64,000 bases of DNA from Aigarchaeota archaeon (GCA_025059745.1 JANXDH010000004.1:332618-396617), one strand, 5' to 3'. Positions 16,271 to 25,406 are shown, counted from the stretch's first letter. Numbers and translations are program-made. The notes: generated by a model not told the origin, from the letters alone.

Positions 16271-17626
16271 ATGATGGAGCTCTCTACTATCGGTAAACCG
16301 GTACCTAACTTCTACGCCCAGTCGCACGCCACCGGTCAGACCCAGTACGTAGACGACGTCTCGTTCCCCGGGATGCTCTGGGCAAAGGCGTTCAGGAGTC
16401 CGGTGCCGAGAGGGAGGATCAAGAGGATTGACTATCAGAAGGCACTAAATGTCCCCGGTGTAGTGTCGGTCCTGACCTCGAAGGACGTACCAAATAACCT
16501 GACCGTAGATCTGTTCATGATTGGAGTGGGTCCACCGGACGAACCTGTATTGGCTGAGGAGTACGTGAACTACATTGGTGAACCGATATGTTTGGTCGTT
16601 GCTAAGGATCAATACGCTGCTCAGAAAGGAGCGGAGAGGATCGAAGCGGACATCGAGGAGCTGGAACCCCTGTTGGATCCGGAGGAGGCCTTGAGACCGG
16701 GAGCGCCCATCATCAAGAGCTGGGGCCATAACGCGTTCATATATGGTTCGGGGACCGACGGAGCGACGCCCCCTGGGGGGCAGGGGAGGCCTTACTTCCA
16801 GGTGAAGCGCGGGGACGTCGAGAGGGCTTTCCAGAGCGCCGATCACGTGATAAAGGGCGAGTACGTCATGCACCCACAGGAGCACGCACCGATAGAGACC
16901 CACGTGTGCGTCGCAAAGCCGGAACCTGATGGGAGGTTGACGATATACTCGAGCAGTCAGGCCCCCTACTTCGTGAGGTCGAACGTCGCTAACGTGCTGA
17001 AGATGCAGGAAAGCAAGATAAGGGTGATCTCACTAAATGTAGGTGGCGGGTTCGGGGGGAAGGTTGATCCTGATATAGAACAGTTGACGGCATTGGCGGC
17101 ACTCAAGACTAACAGGCCCGTTAAGTGGAGGTGGACCAGAGAGGAGGAGTTCACTGTCTCCACTGTTAGGGCGGGTACCAAGGTGTATCTTGAGGACGCG
17201 GTCTCGAGAGACGGGCTGATTTTGGGAAGGAAGGGGAGGCTGATCCACGACGCGGGGGCCTACAGCAAGACCTCGCCCTACGGCGTCATCAAGGCCACCG
17301 TCAACCTATCTGGACCCTACAGGATACCGAGCGCATACTACCAGGGTTACTGCGTCTACACCAATAAACAACCATCGAGCGCTATGAGGGGTTACGGCGC
17401 ATACGAGTCGACGTTCGCGGTCGAGCTACACATGGAGCGGATCGCCAAGAGCATTGGCATCGACTCCTGGGAGTTCAGGTTCAAGAACGCGTACAGGAGG
17501 GGAGACGTCTCTGTGACCGGAAAGGTCATGGAGGACGCCTACCTCATAGAGGTCATGAAGGAGGCGGCGAGGCTGGCGAACTTGAGGTTGCCCGAGCACC
17601 TACTACTTATGAGCTCTGAGAGGTGA
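16271..17626 (+). CDS. Molybdenum hydroxylase large subunit, N-terminal half
   Basis: This 451-residue protein equals the first part of a CoxL/XdhB-type subunit: TGQTQYVDDVSFPGML, then the first molybdopterin domain with LNVGGGFGGKVDPDIEQL and the AMRGYGAYESTFAVELHMERIA loop. It ends where the second molybdopterin domain should begin. The rest is encoded by the next gene. The loop that carries the VAYxCSFR active-site cysteine in form I CO dehydrogenase reads GAYESTFAV here, so this is probably not a CO dehydrogenase. A similar two-part arrangement is known in nicotinate dehydrogenase of Eubacterium barkeri (NdhL/NdhM). Likely role: hydroxylation of an aldehyde, purine or N-heterocycle. Confidence 0.88.
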   Translation: MMELSTIGKPVPNFYAQSHATGQTQYVDDVSFPGMLWAKAFRSPVPRGRIKRIDYQKALNVPGVVSVLTSKDVPNNLTVDLFMIGVGPPDEPVLAEEYVNYIGEPICLVVAKDQYAAQKGAERIEADIEELEPLLDPEEALRPGAPIIKSWGHNAFIYGSGTDGATPPGGQGRPYFQVKRGDVERAFQSADHVIKGEYVMHPQEHAPIETHVCVAKPEPDGRLTIYSSSQAPYFVRSNVANVLKMQESKIRVISLNVGGGFGGKVDPDIEQLTALAALKTNRPVKWRWTREEEFTVSTVRAGTKVYLEDAVSRDGLILGRKGRLIHDAGAYSKTSPYGVIKATVNLSGPYRIPSAYYQGYCVYTNKQPSSAMRGYGAYESTFAVELHMERIAKSIGIDSWEFRFKNAYRRGDVSVTGKVMEDAYLIEVMKEAARLANLRLPEHLLLMSSER

Positions 17627-17630
17627 TCAC

Positions 17631-18632
17631 ATGGCGAAGCTCAGAGGAGTCGGTATGGCTGCAATAAATTACCCCACCGGTATGAACCTAGGAGGTGACC
17701 CAAGCGAGGCTCTAATCTACGCGCAGACTGGCGGTCACTTCGTGGTTGAGGTCGCTGCGGTTGAGCTAGGCCAAGGACTCGCTACGGTGATGGCGCAGAT
17801 AGCAGCTGAGTCGATAGGTGTGAAGGTCGAGGACGTAACGGTGAAGTTCGGTGACACTGGATCGGCACCCTTCGATACTGGTACGTTTGCAAGCAGGGTC
17901 ACACACAGGATGGGGAACGCCGTGGGCATGGCCGGGAAGGAGATGAGGGAAGCGATCCTCAAGGTCGCGGCCGGACACTTGGAGGCGAACGTTGACGACC
18001 TAGAGATCAAGGACGGCAACATATACGTAAAGGGAGTCCCAGGGAAGAGCATCAGCGTGGCGGATGTGGTAGGTTTAGCCCACTTCGTCTATCAGGTACC
18101 CCTAGTCGGGAAGGGTTACTACGTGAAGCCCAAGAGCGTGGTCAACCCAGAGACCGGTGAGTGCGATCCAGAGTCCGCCTACGGTCACGGGTGTATAGTC
18201 GCCGAGGTTGAGGTGGACACAGAGACGGGACAGGTGGAGGTCAAGAAGCTCAGCATAGTCTATGAGGCCGGTAGGATAGTCAATCCGAGACTCGCGGAGG
18301 GACAGGCCATAGGTGGTGCCATAATGGGTCTGGGAGGGTGCCTGACGGAGACCGTATACCCCTACTATCCGTCAGTGGAGTACCAGGCTAAGAACTTCAG
18401 CGACTACCCACTCTTGAGGGCCTCGGACTTACCCGAGATCACGGTCAAGATCGTTGAGTCACCCACAACGACGAACGTGTACGGGATAAAGGGGATAGGG
18501 GAGATGGTAGTGACCGGAATAGCACCGGCGGTCCTTAACGCGATCTACAACGCGACGGGCGTCCAGATCACCGAGATACCCGTGAAACCCGAGAAGGTGC
18601 TGAAGGCGTTAGAGGCAAAAAAGAAGAAGTGA
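17631..18632 (+). CDS. Molybdenum hydroxylase large subunit, C-terminal half
   Basis: A 333-residue protein matching the C-terminal part of the Mo subunit. It has the second cofactor-binding region (VAAVELGQGLATVMAQIAAE, then FGDTGSAPFDTGTFASR) and the conserved catalytic glutamate motif YGIKGIGEMVVTGIAPAVLNAI. It begins at ATG after a good ribosome-binding sequence (GAGAGGTGATC) that overlaps the preceding stop, so it is built to be translated as its own chain rather than being a frameshift product. The two halves should assemble to bind the molybdopterin cytosine dinucleotide. It ends the operon with a lysine-rich tail (ALEAKKKK). Confidence 0.88.
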   Translation: MAKLRGVGMAAINYPTGMNLGGDPSEALIYAQTGGHFVVEVAAVELGQGLATVMAQIAAESIGVKVEDVTVKFGDTGSAPFDTGTFASRVTHRMGNAVGMAGKEMREAILKVAAGHLEANVDDLEIKDGNIYVKGVPGKSISVADVVGLAHFVYQVPLVGKGYYVKPKSVVNPETGECDPESAYGHGCIVAEVEVDTETGQVEVKKLSIVYEAGRIVNPRLAEGQAIGGAIMGLGGCLTETVYPYYPSVEYQAKNFSDYPLLRASDLPEITVKIVESPTTTNVYGIKGIGEMVVTGIAPAVLNAIYNATGVQITEIPVKPEKVLKALEAKKKK

Positions 18633-18714
18633 CCACACGAGACTGGCGCCTCTAGTCTTAGGTCCTTTACGAGCCTACCGTTTTATACGACCCCTAGGAT
18701 ATTCCATCTATCAG

Positions 18715-19464
18715 ATGATCGTGATCGACTCGAGAGAGGCCGCTGAGTCTCCGAAAATCGTGGAGAGTCTCAGCAAGGTCGTGAGCGTCGAGGTGAGACC
18801 ACTTGACTTCGGAGACTACCTCATACTCGGTGATGGGAGGAAGGCGATAATAGAGCGGAAGACGATAATGGACTTCCTGAACAGCGCGAAGGGTAGGTTG
18901 TGGGAGCAGCTCACCGCAATAAAGGGGTTCGACGGAGAGAGCACCCTACTCCTCGAGGGATATCTCGCGCTCTACAGAAAGAGGGAGTGGAACGAGGCTT
19001 CGGTGCTGGCAATGATGGACTCGATAATCCACAAGTGGGGGATTCCGATACTCTACGTACCCGACGTGAGGGCGACTCTAGCCTATCTGGTCTGGAAGGA
19101 CAAGGACCTCGGCGCGGTCAAGGAGCCGAGGGAGAGGGCACTCAGGATGAGGAGGAGAGACATGAGCGTCCCTGAACAGGCACTCTACACGTTGGAGGGG
19201 TTGTGCGGACACGAGACGGCAAAGGCCCTATTAGCTAAGTTCGGGAGCTTGGGGAACGCCATAACGTTCATGAACACCGCCGAGAACGCGGCCGCCACTA
19301 TAGGCACGTTGAAGGTAGGGAACCGTAGGATACCTTCAAAGACCGTCGACCGGATCCTCAAGGTGGTCAAGTTCGACTTCTCCCGCTACTGGTCCAGTAA
19401 GGACGAACCGCCCCAAGCGAGTCTGGAGGAGCGGCCCGTATCCGAGGATGAGGAGACCGGCTGA
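18715..19464 (+). CDS. xpf: XPF/ERCC4-type structure-specific nuclease, short archaeal form
   Basis: A 249-residue nuclease with the ERCC4 catalytic motif split as GDYLILGDG and IIERKTIMDF (Glu47-Arg48-Lys49). A helix-hairpin-helix tail follows (PEQALYTLEGLCGHETAKALLAKFGSLGNAI). It lacks the helicase domain of euryarchaeal Hef and so matches the crenarchaeal short form, which cuts 3'-flap and fork DNA as a dimer and needs PCNA. PCNA is at 61786. I see no clear PCNA-binding peptide at the C-terminus (it ends SEDEETG). The ATG lies about 25-30 nt after TTTTATACG, so the mRNA is probably leaderless. Confidence 0.9.
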   Translation: MIVIDSREAAESPKIVESLSKVVSVEVRPLDFGDYLILGDGRKAIIERKTIMDFLNSAKGRLWEQLTAIKGFDGESTLLLEGYLALYRKREWNEASVLAMMDSIIHKWGIPILYVPDVRATLAYLVWKDKDLGAVKEPRERALRMRRRDMSVPEQALYTLEGLCGHETAKALLAKFGSLGNAITFMNTAENAAATIGTLKVGNRRIPSKTVDRILKVVKFDFSRYWSSKDEPPQASLEERPVSEDEETG

Positions 19465-19572
19465 TCGGACGTAAATTTAATTAAAGGATATCCTATTAAA
19501 ATTGCTCAGTAATGACAACGGATCAAGGTAGAGGCCCCCCAAGAGGATCGATCGGAGTGGAGGTGTGATGCG

Positions 19573-20088
19573 TTGTCACTCGGTCAGCGTGAGAGGATAG
19601 AACTCCTCCGGCAGGGGATATTGCACAGGGCCGTGGTACCGCTCCTAGAGATGAGGGGCTTCTTTCCAAGCAACTGGAGGAGGCCTATCTCCCTTGAGGA
19701 CCTAGAGCTCAGGGAGGACGGGTGGGTGCCCGTATATTCGCAGTACACGACATGGGAGACGTACGTGAGGGAGCACCCCCTTCACGTCTTCTTCAACACC
19801 TACTACGGAGACGTTTACGAGCGGGCCTACAGACACTGTTTCGTTGAGTTCATACTACCGTTCAGGAACGAGGAGATAGACTCCAGTCTGATAGGTCTCT
19901 TTACTAGGCTGAACCTCAAGGAGGGTGGCTACGTCTGGAAGAACAAGCAACTGGTGGACATCTCTGACCCTAAATCTGCCGTCGCGGAGATAGAGAACCA
20001 CTACGATCAGCTCCTGCTGGAGGTCATCAACATGAAGTCTCACAAGGAGCAGAGGAGCAACCGGTCACGCGCCCATCAACACAGGTAG
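19573..20088 (+). CDS. Conserved-looking protein of unknown function
   Basis: I do not recognise this 171-residue soluble protein. It has many tyrosines, tryptophans and histidines (for example VYSQYTTWETYVREHPLHVFFNTYYGD and YRHCFVEFILPF) and ends in a basic, probably disordered tail (SHKEQRSNRSRAHQHR). No transmembrane segment or clear metal site is seen. TTG 19573 is favoured because GGAGGTG sits 9 nt before it. The stop is directly followed by the GTG of the LOG-like gene, so the two share a transcript. An 18-codon ATG reading frame begins at 19512 just upstream and may be only leader sequence. Confidence 0.6.
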   Translation: MSLGQRERIELLRQGILHRAVVPLLEMRGFFPSNWRRPISLEDLELREDGWVPVYSQYTTWETYVREHPLHVFFNTYYGDVYERAYRHCFVEFILPFRNEEIDSSLIGLFTRLNLKEGGYVWKNKQLVDISDPKSAVAEIENHYDQLLLEVINMKSHKEQRSNRSRAHQHR

Positions 20089-20601
20089 GTGAGCGCTATG
20101 GGTAGGCGAGTCCAGATACTGGTCGTCGGTTACAACCAAGAGATCTGCACGCCCGAGGCATTACGTATAGCCTACGAGGTCGGCCGCGCGGTTGCTAGGC
20201 GGGGCTGTATACTAGTCACGGGCGGGCTGGGGGGCGTCATGGAGGCCGCATCGAGGGGTGCTCTCGAGGAGGGTGGCATGACGGTATCGATAATACCACA
20301 AAAAATGCTAAACGTTGCGAACCCGTATAGCACGGTAGTTGTAGCGACAGGTCTGGGACACATGCGGAACTTCGTGAACGTCTACAGCGCTGACGGCGTG
20401 ATAGTGGTGGGCGGAGGAGCGGGCACCCTATCCGAGGTCTCAGAGGCCTATATCGAGGGGAAACCGATAGTTTGCATCGAGGGTTCTGGAGGTATCGCGG
20501 ACAACCTGCCTGAGTTCCTGGACGAGAGGAGGACGGTCAGGATCATGAGGGCCAGGGCCCCCGATGAGGCCGTGAGCTTGATACTCGACATGTTGAAGTG
20601 A
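20089..20601 (+). CDS. LOG/SLOG-like nucleotide-binding protein (TIGR00725 type)
   Basis: A 170-residue Rossmann-like protein of the lysine-decarboxylase-like (LOG, DprA-related) superfamily. Signature segments are LVTGGLGGVMEAASRGALEEGG (nucleotide or phosphate binding), MRNFVNVYSADGVIVVGGGAGTLSEVSEAY (PGGxGTxxE-like) and KPIVCIEGSGG. Plant and bacterial LOG proteins cut the ribose from cytokinin nucleotides. The short archaeal TIGR00725 group has no proven role but probably binds or hydrolyses a nucleotide. It directly follows the unknown 171-residue gene. GTG 20089 or ATG 20098 may be the start. Confidence 0.78.
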   Translation: MSAMGRRVQILVVGYNQEICTPEALRIAYEVGRAVARRGCILVTGGLGGVMEAASRGALEEGGMTVSIIPQKMLNVANPYSTVVVATGLGHMRNFVNVYSADGVIVVGGGAGTLSEVSEAYIEGKPIVCIEGSGGIADNLPEFLDERRTVRIMRARAPDEAVSLILDMLK

Positions 20602-20603
20602 CC

Positions 20604-21032
20604 TTACCTCACGTATGCCAAGTAGGCCGAAGCGAAGACGACCGTCCCCATCACATGAGCCACTGTGCAGTAGACGCATAGAGAGTTTATCACGAAGACC
20701 TCTAAGTAGACTAGGTAGGTTATCGAGAGGAGCCCCAGTATTGACCAGACCATCATGGCCATCGTGTATGACCTCTCCCTCCCCAGGTTAATGGAGAGGA
20801 ACCCCGCGACCACGAACCATACCAGCCCGAGGAGTGCGAGGGGTACGCCGTAGACGCTCGAGTAGGGGCTTGAGAGCACGTTGGTACAAGAGAACGTCGT
20901 CCCTATCTCGCATATGGGGGTGCTCTCTACTAAATTAGGATCGAGGAGGATGGCCGAGACTAATGCACCCGCAGATGAAGCGCCGATAGAAGTGATGCGA
21001 AGGACCCTCGACCTATCAATCAATTCACTCAA
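20604..21032 (-). CDS. VKOR-family disulfide-forming membrane protein
   Basis: This 142-residue membrane protein with about four transmembrane helices fits the vitamin K epoxide reductase family. It has the redox pair CVYC in the last helix region, the loop cysteines in PICEIGTTFSCTNVLSS, and the conserved SSPYSSVYGVPLALLG segment. In prokaryotes VKOR reoxidises a thioredoxin-like partner using quinone and so drives disulfide bond formation outside the membrane. The partner is the upstream thioredoxin-fold gene, whose stop overlaps this ATG. Hyperthermophilic archaea often use such pairs. Confidence 0.9.
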   Translation of the reverse strand: MSELIDRSRVLRITSIGASSAGALVSAILLDPNLVESTPICEIGTTFSCTNVLSSPYSSVYGVPLALLGLVWFVVAGFLSINLGRERSYTMAMMVWSILGLLSITYLVYLEVFVINSLCVYCTVAHVMGTVVFASAYLAYVR

Positions 21033-21616
21033 TTGTTTAGTGCCCTCCTGATCAACGCGGCGAGGCTCTCATAAGTCTGAGAGCCGACGAGATTCCCGAC
21101 TATCGTACCGTCAGAGTCCACGACGTAATAAGTGGGAGTTCCTTGGACGTTATATCGCGCGAAGACCTCCAGCCTCTGATCGAAGACTACTTTCCATGGT
21201 ATAGAGTGCCTCGCGACGAAGGCTGCGGTCTGGTCCTCATCAGTTCTCTCATCGTCTCCAGCGATCGTGACGAACTCGACGTTGTACGGCCTGAAGTCGT
21301 TGTAGAGCCTCTTCAGGGTCGGTTCCATGCTGTTACAGTGAGGGCACCAGGATAGCACGAAGTCAAGGAGCACTACCTTCCCCCTGAGCGTGGAGAGGGA
21401 GAGGCGTTCGGGCGTCAGACCTGACGAGGTTATGACGTTTAGTGTGAAGTCCGGGGCAATCCTTCCCGGTCCAGTACCGGTCTGTAAGGGCTGAGAGCTC
21501 TGCTGGGACGTGAGCATGAAGACCACGACCCCTATCACGAGGACCAAAGGGAGGAGCGCTATGAAGTACTTTCCCGCCACCTTTCCCTTCTCCCTCCTCT
21601 TACCTTTCCTCACCAT
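21029..21616 (-). CDS. Membrane-anchored thioredoxin-fold protein (TlpA/ResA-like)
   Basis: A 195-residue protein with a basic start, one transmembrane helix (about residues 17-34, ALLPLVLVIGVVVFML) and an outside thioredoxin-fold domain. The redox site is SWCPHCNSMEPTL, and the cis-proline segment is VQGTPTYYVVDSDG. It has the extra TlpA/AhpC-type features FTLNVITSSG and LRGKVVLLDFVLSW. It likely oxidises or reduces cysteines in exported proteins and is recycled by VKOR, the next gene on the strand. The CPHC pair resembles the active site of DsbA, suggesting an oxidising role. Confidence 0.87.
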   Translation of the reverse strand: MVRKGKRREKGKVAGKYFIALLPLVLVIGVVVFMLTSQQSSQPLQTGTGPGRIAPDFTLNVITSSGLTPERLSLSTLRGKVVLLDFVLSWCPHCNSMEPTLKRLYNDFRPYNVEFVTIAGDDERTDEDQTAAFVARHSIPWKVVFDQRLEVFARYNVQGTPTYYVVDSDGTIVGNLVGSQTYESLAALIRRALNN

Positions 21617-21726
21617 GATTTCAGAGAAGGATCACGTCATCATCTAATATATCTTTGGCGCGAATTAGTAGAGAGTTAGGTGGTCGAAATTTACCCTTTA
21701 TATCTGACTGATAGGTACGAGAATGT

Positions 21727-22914
21727 GTGAAAGTCGCCCTCGCTTACAGCGGCGGACTGGATACCACAGTCTCGATACCGTGGCTCCGCGAAAAGTACAA
21801 CGCTGAGGTCATAACTGTCACGGTTGATGTGGGTCAACCGGACGATTTCAAGGAGGTCGAGCAGAGAAGCAAGAGCGCAGGCGCCATAAGACACTATCAT
21901 ATAGATGCGAAGAGGGAGTTCGTGGAGGACTTCGTGAAACCATGCATAAAGGCGAATGCGCTCTACGAGGGAGAGTACCCGCTGATATCCGCGCTGAGCA
22001 GGCCCTTGATCGCCATGAAGGTCGCTGAGATAGCTATCAAGGAGGGTTGCGATGCGGTAGCACACGGTTGTACGGGAAAAGGCAACGATCAGGTCAGGTT
22101 CGATGTGACGTTCGCCGCGGTAGCCCCTCACCTCAAGATAGTAGCGCCAGTGAGGGAGTGGAACATGACCAGGGACCAAGAGATCGAGTACGCGAGGCAG
22201 AGGGGACTGATGCTCGATTACAAGAAGAGCAGGTTCAGCATAGACGAGAACCTATGGGGCAGATCGATAGAGGCCGCCGAGCTCGAAGACCCGTGGACTG
22301 AAGTGCCCGCGGAGGCATTGAAGTTCATCAGGGAGCCGCGGATGGCTCCCGATAAGGTAGAGAGGTTGGAGATAGAGTTCGAGGGTGGAGTACCGAAAGC
22401 TTTGAACGGTGAGGAGATGGAACTAGGACAGCTCATCCACGAGCTGAACCTCATAGGGGGTAGGAACGGCTTCGGACTTATTGACCACATAGAGGACCGC
22501 GTGGTCGGTTTCAAATCCAGAGAGGTCTACGAGGCGCCCGCAGCCCTGACGCTGATACGATCTCACATGGACCTGGAGAAAATGACCCTCAATGGCAAGG
22601 TCCTCTCGTTCAAGAGGTTAGTCGATACGGAGTGGGCGAATTTAGTTTACGCGGGGTTCTGGTTGGATCCGTTGATGGACGCCTTGGTCGCATTCACGGA
22701 GGAGACGCAGAGGGACGTCACAGGTAAGGTCAAGGTCGAGCTGTACAAGGGCTCTCTGAGGATAACCGGCAGGTTAGCTGAGAGGCCGCTCTACTCTAGG
22801 GAGTTGGCGACCTACACGAAGGAGAGCGTCTTCGACCAGCTCGCAGGAGCCTCCTTCTCCAGGATATGGGGTCTCGAGACCGTGGTCAGCAGTTCTCGGA
22901 GGAGGAGAAAGTAA
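21727..22914 (+). CDS. argG: Argininosuccinate synthase
   Basis: A 395-residue enzyme joining citrulline and aspartate with ATP to make argininosuccinate, in arginine synthesis. The N-terminal ATP pyrophosphatase P-loop reads ALAYSGGLDTTVSI. Further family segments are HGCTGKGNDQVRFD, the citrulline/aspartate-binding DENLWGRSIEA and the C-terminal YTKESVFDQLAGASFSRIWG. The start is GTG 21727, about 30 nt after a CTTTATATC TATA-like box, so the mRNA is probably leaderless. No argH or other arginine gene is adjacent. Confidence 0.96.
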   Translation: MKVALAYSGGLDTTVSIPWLREKYNAEVITVTVDVGQPDDFKEVEQRSKSAGAIRHYHIDAKREFVEDFVKPCIKANALYEGEYPLISALSRPLIAMKVAEIAIKEGCDAVAHGCTGKGNDQVRFDVTFAAVAPHLKIVAPVREWNMTRDQEIEYARQRGLMLDYKKSRFSIDENLWGRSIEAAELEDPWTEVPAEALKFIREPRMAPDKVERLEIEFEGGVPKALNGEEMELGQLIHELNLIGGRNGFGLIDHIEDRVVGFKSREVYEAPAALTLIRSHMDLEKMTLNGKVLSFKRLVDTEWANLVYAGFWLDPLMDALVAFTEETQRDVTGKVKVELYKGSLRITGRLAERPLYSRELATYTKESVFDQLAGASFSRIWGLETVVSSSRRRRK

Positions 22915-22923
22915 TACTCGATA

Positions 22924-24744
22924 TTAGAGTACCGTCACGCTCTTCGCAAGGTTCCTCGGTTTGTCAGGATCCAGTCCCCTCCTCAACGCGAGATAGTACG
23001 CCAGGAGCTGATATGGGATCACGTAGACTATGGGCGAGAGGAGGTAATTGACCTTTGGGACCCCCACGAAGTGGTCTGCCAGTTCAGCGACCTCCGAGTC
23101 TCCGTCCTCACCCACTATCGTGACCTTCGCGCCCCTAGCCTTCATCTCCATCACGTTGTTGATGGCGAGTTTCCTCGTCTCATCACGCGGTATCGTGAAG
23201 ACGACGTTACGGTCCTCCTCGACTATGCTTATCGGTCCGTGTTTGCTCTCACCAGCGGGGAGGGCTATCGACGGTATGTAAGATAGCTCCATCACCTTCA
23301 ACCTCGCCTCGAGTGAGGTGACGTAACCCAGCCCCCTACCGAGGAAGACGAGCACCTTGGCCTGTGAGAGGACGTCCGAGAGGGACTTCACTTCTGGTTC
23401 AACACTCTTTATCGTCTCCGAGACCAACTGAGGGAGGTTGTGGAGGTCGTCCTTGAACCTATCGATCTCTGACTGAGAGACCTTGCCGCGTTTCCTCGCC
23501 AACCTTAGAGCCAGTTGGGCCAATACGGTCAACTGTGCGGTGAACGTCTTGGTTGCGGCCACTCCTATCTCGGGGCCTGTGTTCTGCAGTATGTACGCCC
23601 TCGAGATCCTGGTGAGCGTGCTTCCCACCACGTTGGTCAGTCCGAGCACGGTCGCTGCACGTAACCTGGCGTACTCTAAGGCGTTCAGGGTGTCGATGGT
23701 CTCACCGGACTGACTCACCGCGAGTATTACGGTATCGATACCCACAGCGTTACCGAAGTTCTCCACGAACTCAGAGGCCACCACGGGATACGTGACCAAC
23801 CTCGCAAGTTTCGAGAACATGTAGGAGGCCGCCAAGCACGCGTGATAGGACGTACCTGCCCCTAGGAGGAAGACCTCCCTCCCGCGGTCTAAGAACTCAA
23901 CTATGAGGTCAGCGTACTGCTCCTGGATCCTGAGAGCCTCCCTCACGGTCAAGGGCTGATCATATATCTCCTTCAGCGTGAAGTGCGGGAACCCCGCTTT
24001 GTGGGCCGCCTCTATGGACCAGTTTAAGGTGACCGGTTTCCTGCTAACGCCCTCCATATTATCGAGCTTGTAGATAGTCAAACCGTTCAGGGTGAGCACA
24101 CCGACCTCCCCGTCCTCGAGATAGACCACTCTGTTCGTCCTCTCTAGGAACGCGGAGACGTCCGAGGCAGCAAATACGGCACCGTCCCCAAGACCGACTA
24201 TTAACGGAGACTCGCGCCTCGCCAGTATGATCCTATCAGGTGACGCGGTCGAGATTATGGCGAGTGAGTATGACCCCCTCACCCTCCTCAGCGCCTCAAC
24301 AGTTGCAGCGAGTAAGTCCCCGTGCTTGGAGAAGGAGTGCGATATCAGGTGTGCCACGACCTCTGTATCCGTCTTCGATACGAAGTTGTACCTCAGCTCC
24401 ATCAGCTCGCGTTTCAGCTCCAAGTAGTTCTCTATTATGCCGTTGTGGACGACAGCGATCCTGCTGTGCATGTCGAGGTGCGGGTGAGCGTTGACCGCGT
24501 TGGGTGCACCGTGTGTCGCCCACCTAGTGTGAGCGATACCTATTTTCCCCGGTAACTCACTCATCAGTAACCTCTCCTCTATCTCATCGATCTTCCCTAC
24601 GTCCTTCTTGACCAGGATCTTACCGCCGTCGATAGTAGCGATGCCCGCGGAGTCGTAACCTCGGTACTCCAGCATCTTCAGTCCTCTCACCAGTATCGGC
24701 GCGGCCCTGCCATCTCCAACTATACAACCGAAGATACCGCACAT
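22924..24744 (-). CDS. glmS: Glutamine-fructose-6-phosphate aminotransferase (isomerizing)
   Basis: A 606-residue enzyme making glucosamine 6-phosphate, the entry to UDP-GlcNAc. I place the start at MCGIFG so that Cys2 becomes the N-terminal nucleophile after methionine removal; the open frame extends 7 codons further upstream. The glutaminase domain shows GIAHTRWATHGAPN and FVSKTDTEVVAHLI. Two SIS domains follow, with LGAGTSYHACLAASYMF, VSQSGETIDTLNALE and GESKHGP. The C-terminal end DKPRNLAKSVTV is highly conserved. It supplies amino sugar for the glycan enzymes at 4-7.6 kb. It converges on argG. Confidence 0.97.
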   Translation of the reverse strand: MCGIFGCIVGDGRAAPILVRGLKMLEYRGYDSAGIATIDGGKILVKKDVGKIDEIEERLLMSELPGKIGIAHTRWATHGAPNAVNAHPHLDMHSRIAVVHNGIIENYLELKRELMELRYNFVSKTDTEVVAHLISHSFSKHGDLLAATVEALRRVRGSYSLAIISTASPDRIILARRESPLIVGLGDGAVFAASDVSAFLERTNRVVYLEDGEVGVLTLNGLTIYKLDNMEGVSRKPVTLNWSIEAAHKAGFPHFTLKEIYDQPLTVREALRIQEQYADLIVEFLDRGREVFLLGAGTSYHACLAASYMFSKLARLVTYPVVASEFVENFGNAVGIDTVILAVSQSGETIDTLNALEYARLRAATVLGLTNVVGSTLTRISRAYILQNTGPEIGVAATKTFTAQLTVLAQLALRLARKRGKVSQSEIDRFKDDLHNLPQLVSETIKSVEPEVKSLSDVLSQAKVLVFLGRGLGYVTSLEARLKVMELSYIPSIALPAGESKHGPISIVEEDRNVVFTIPRDETRKLAINNVMEMKARGAKVTIVGEDGDSEVAELADHFVGVPKVNYLLSPIVYVIPYQLLAYYLALRRGLDPDKPRNLAKSVTVL

Positions 24745-24809
24745 TGCCGAGAATACCTCACCCACGACCTCTAATATATGTTAGTCCTTCCAATCTGATA
24801 GAACACGTT

Positions 24810-25406
24810 CTATAAGCTTCTACTCCTGGCCAGATCCAGGGCCCTCATGAGATCAGTCTCAGTATCGACGTCCAAGAGCTCGATAGGGTCCACGGTCACT
24901 CCCTCTCCGTCAGCGAGGTGCCTCCTGACCAACTCCTTCGCGCCCCTGTCACCAGTTATGCTGGAGAGCTCGGGGAAGAGGACCCTGCGGAAAGCTACGG
25001 GGTTCCTGACGTCACCATCGAGCGTACAGTAGGCCACGACACGACCCCTCCGTAACGCCTCGACCAACCTGTCTATCGTCGAGGACCTGACGAAGGGCTG
25101 GTCACCGACTAGTATCACGAGTGCCTCGACTGAGTCGGGTAGAGCTCTCACCCCGGCCCTTATGCTACTCGACATACCCTCCCTCCACTCCGCGTTTCGC
25201 ACGACCTTCACGTCCCTAGGCAGGACCCCCTCGACTTCGTCTGCCCTATTCCCAGTGACCACTATGACTCCCTTGACGCTCGACCTCAAGGCAGTATAGA
25301 CGCTCCACAATACCAGTGGTCTACCACCCAGGTCAACCGTCAGCTTGAACTTATCGCGCATCCTCGTCGAACCTCCTGCGGCCAATACTATGGCGTAGGC
25401 GATCAA
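24810..25406 (-). CDS. MocA-like molybdenum cofactor cytidylyltransferase
   Basis: About 198 residues of the GT-A-like nucleotidyltransferase fold with the opening AIVLAAGGSTRM and a lysine at DKFKLTV, then NAEWREGMSSSIRAGV and ILVGDQPFV. This pattern fits MocA, which attaches CMP to molybdopterin to form the cytosine dinucleotide cofactor used by CoxL-type enzymes such as the one at 16271-18632. MobA or a sugar-nucleotide transferase are less likely alternatives. The TTG at 25406 is chosen because GGGGAGGTG lies 6-7 nt before it. A GTG 15 nt further upstream would place that sequence inside the gene. Confidence 0.78.
   Translation of the reverse strand: MIAYAIVLAAGGSTRMRDKFKLTVDLGGRPLVLWSVYTALRSSVKGVIVVTGNRADEVEGVLPRDVKVVRNAEWREGMSSSIRAGVRALPDSVEALVILVGDQPFVRSSTIDRLVEALRRGRVVAYCTLDGDVRNPVAFRRVLFPELSSITGDRGAKELVRRHLADGEGVTVDPIELLDVDTETDLMRALDLARSRSL

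Noticed and set aside
17600..17640. Frameshift in a single large-subunit gene
   Set aside because: The first half has a normal stop and the second half has its own ribosome-binding sequence and ATG; both halves match the NdhL/NdhM division.
16271..18632. Form I CO dehydrogenase (CoxL)
   Set aside because: The active-site loop with cysteine (CSFR) is missing; only the general molybdenum hydroxylase assignment is supported.
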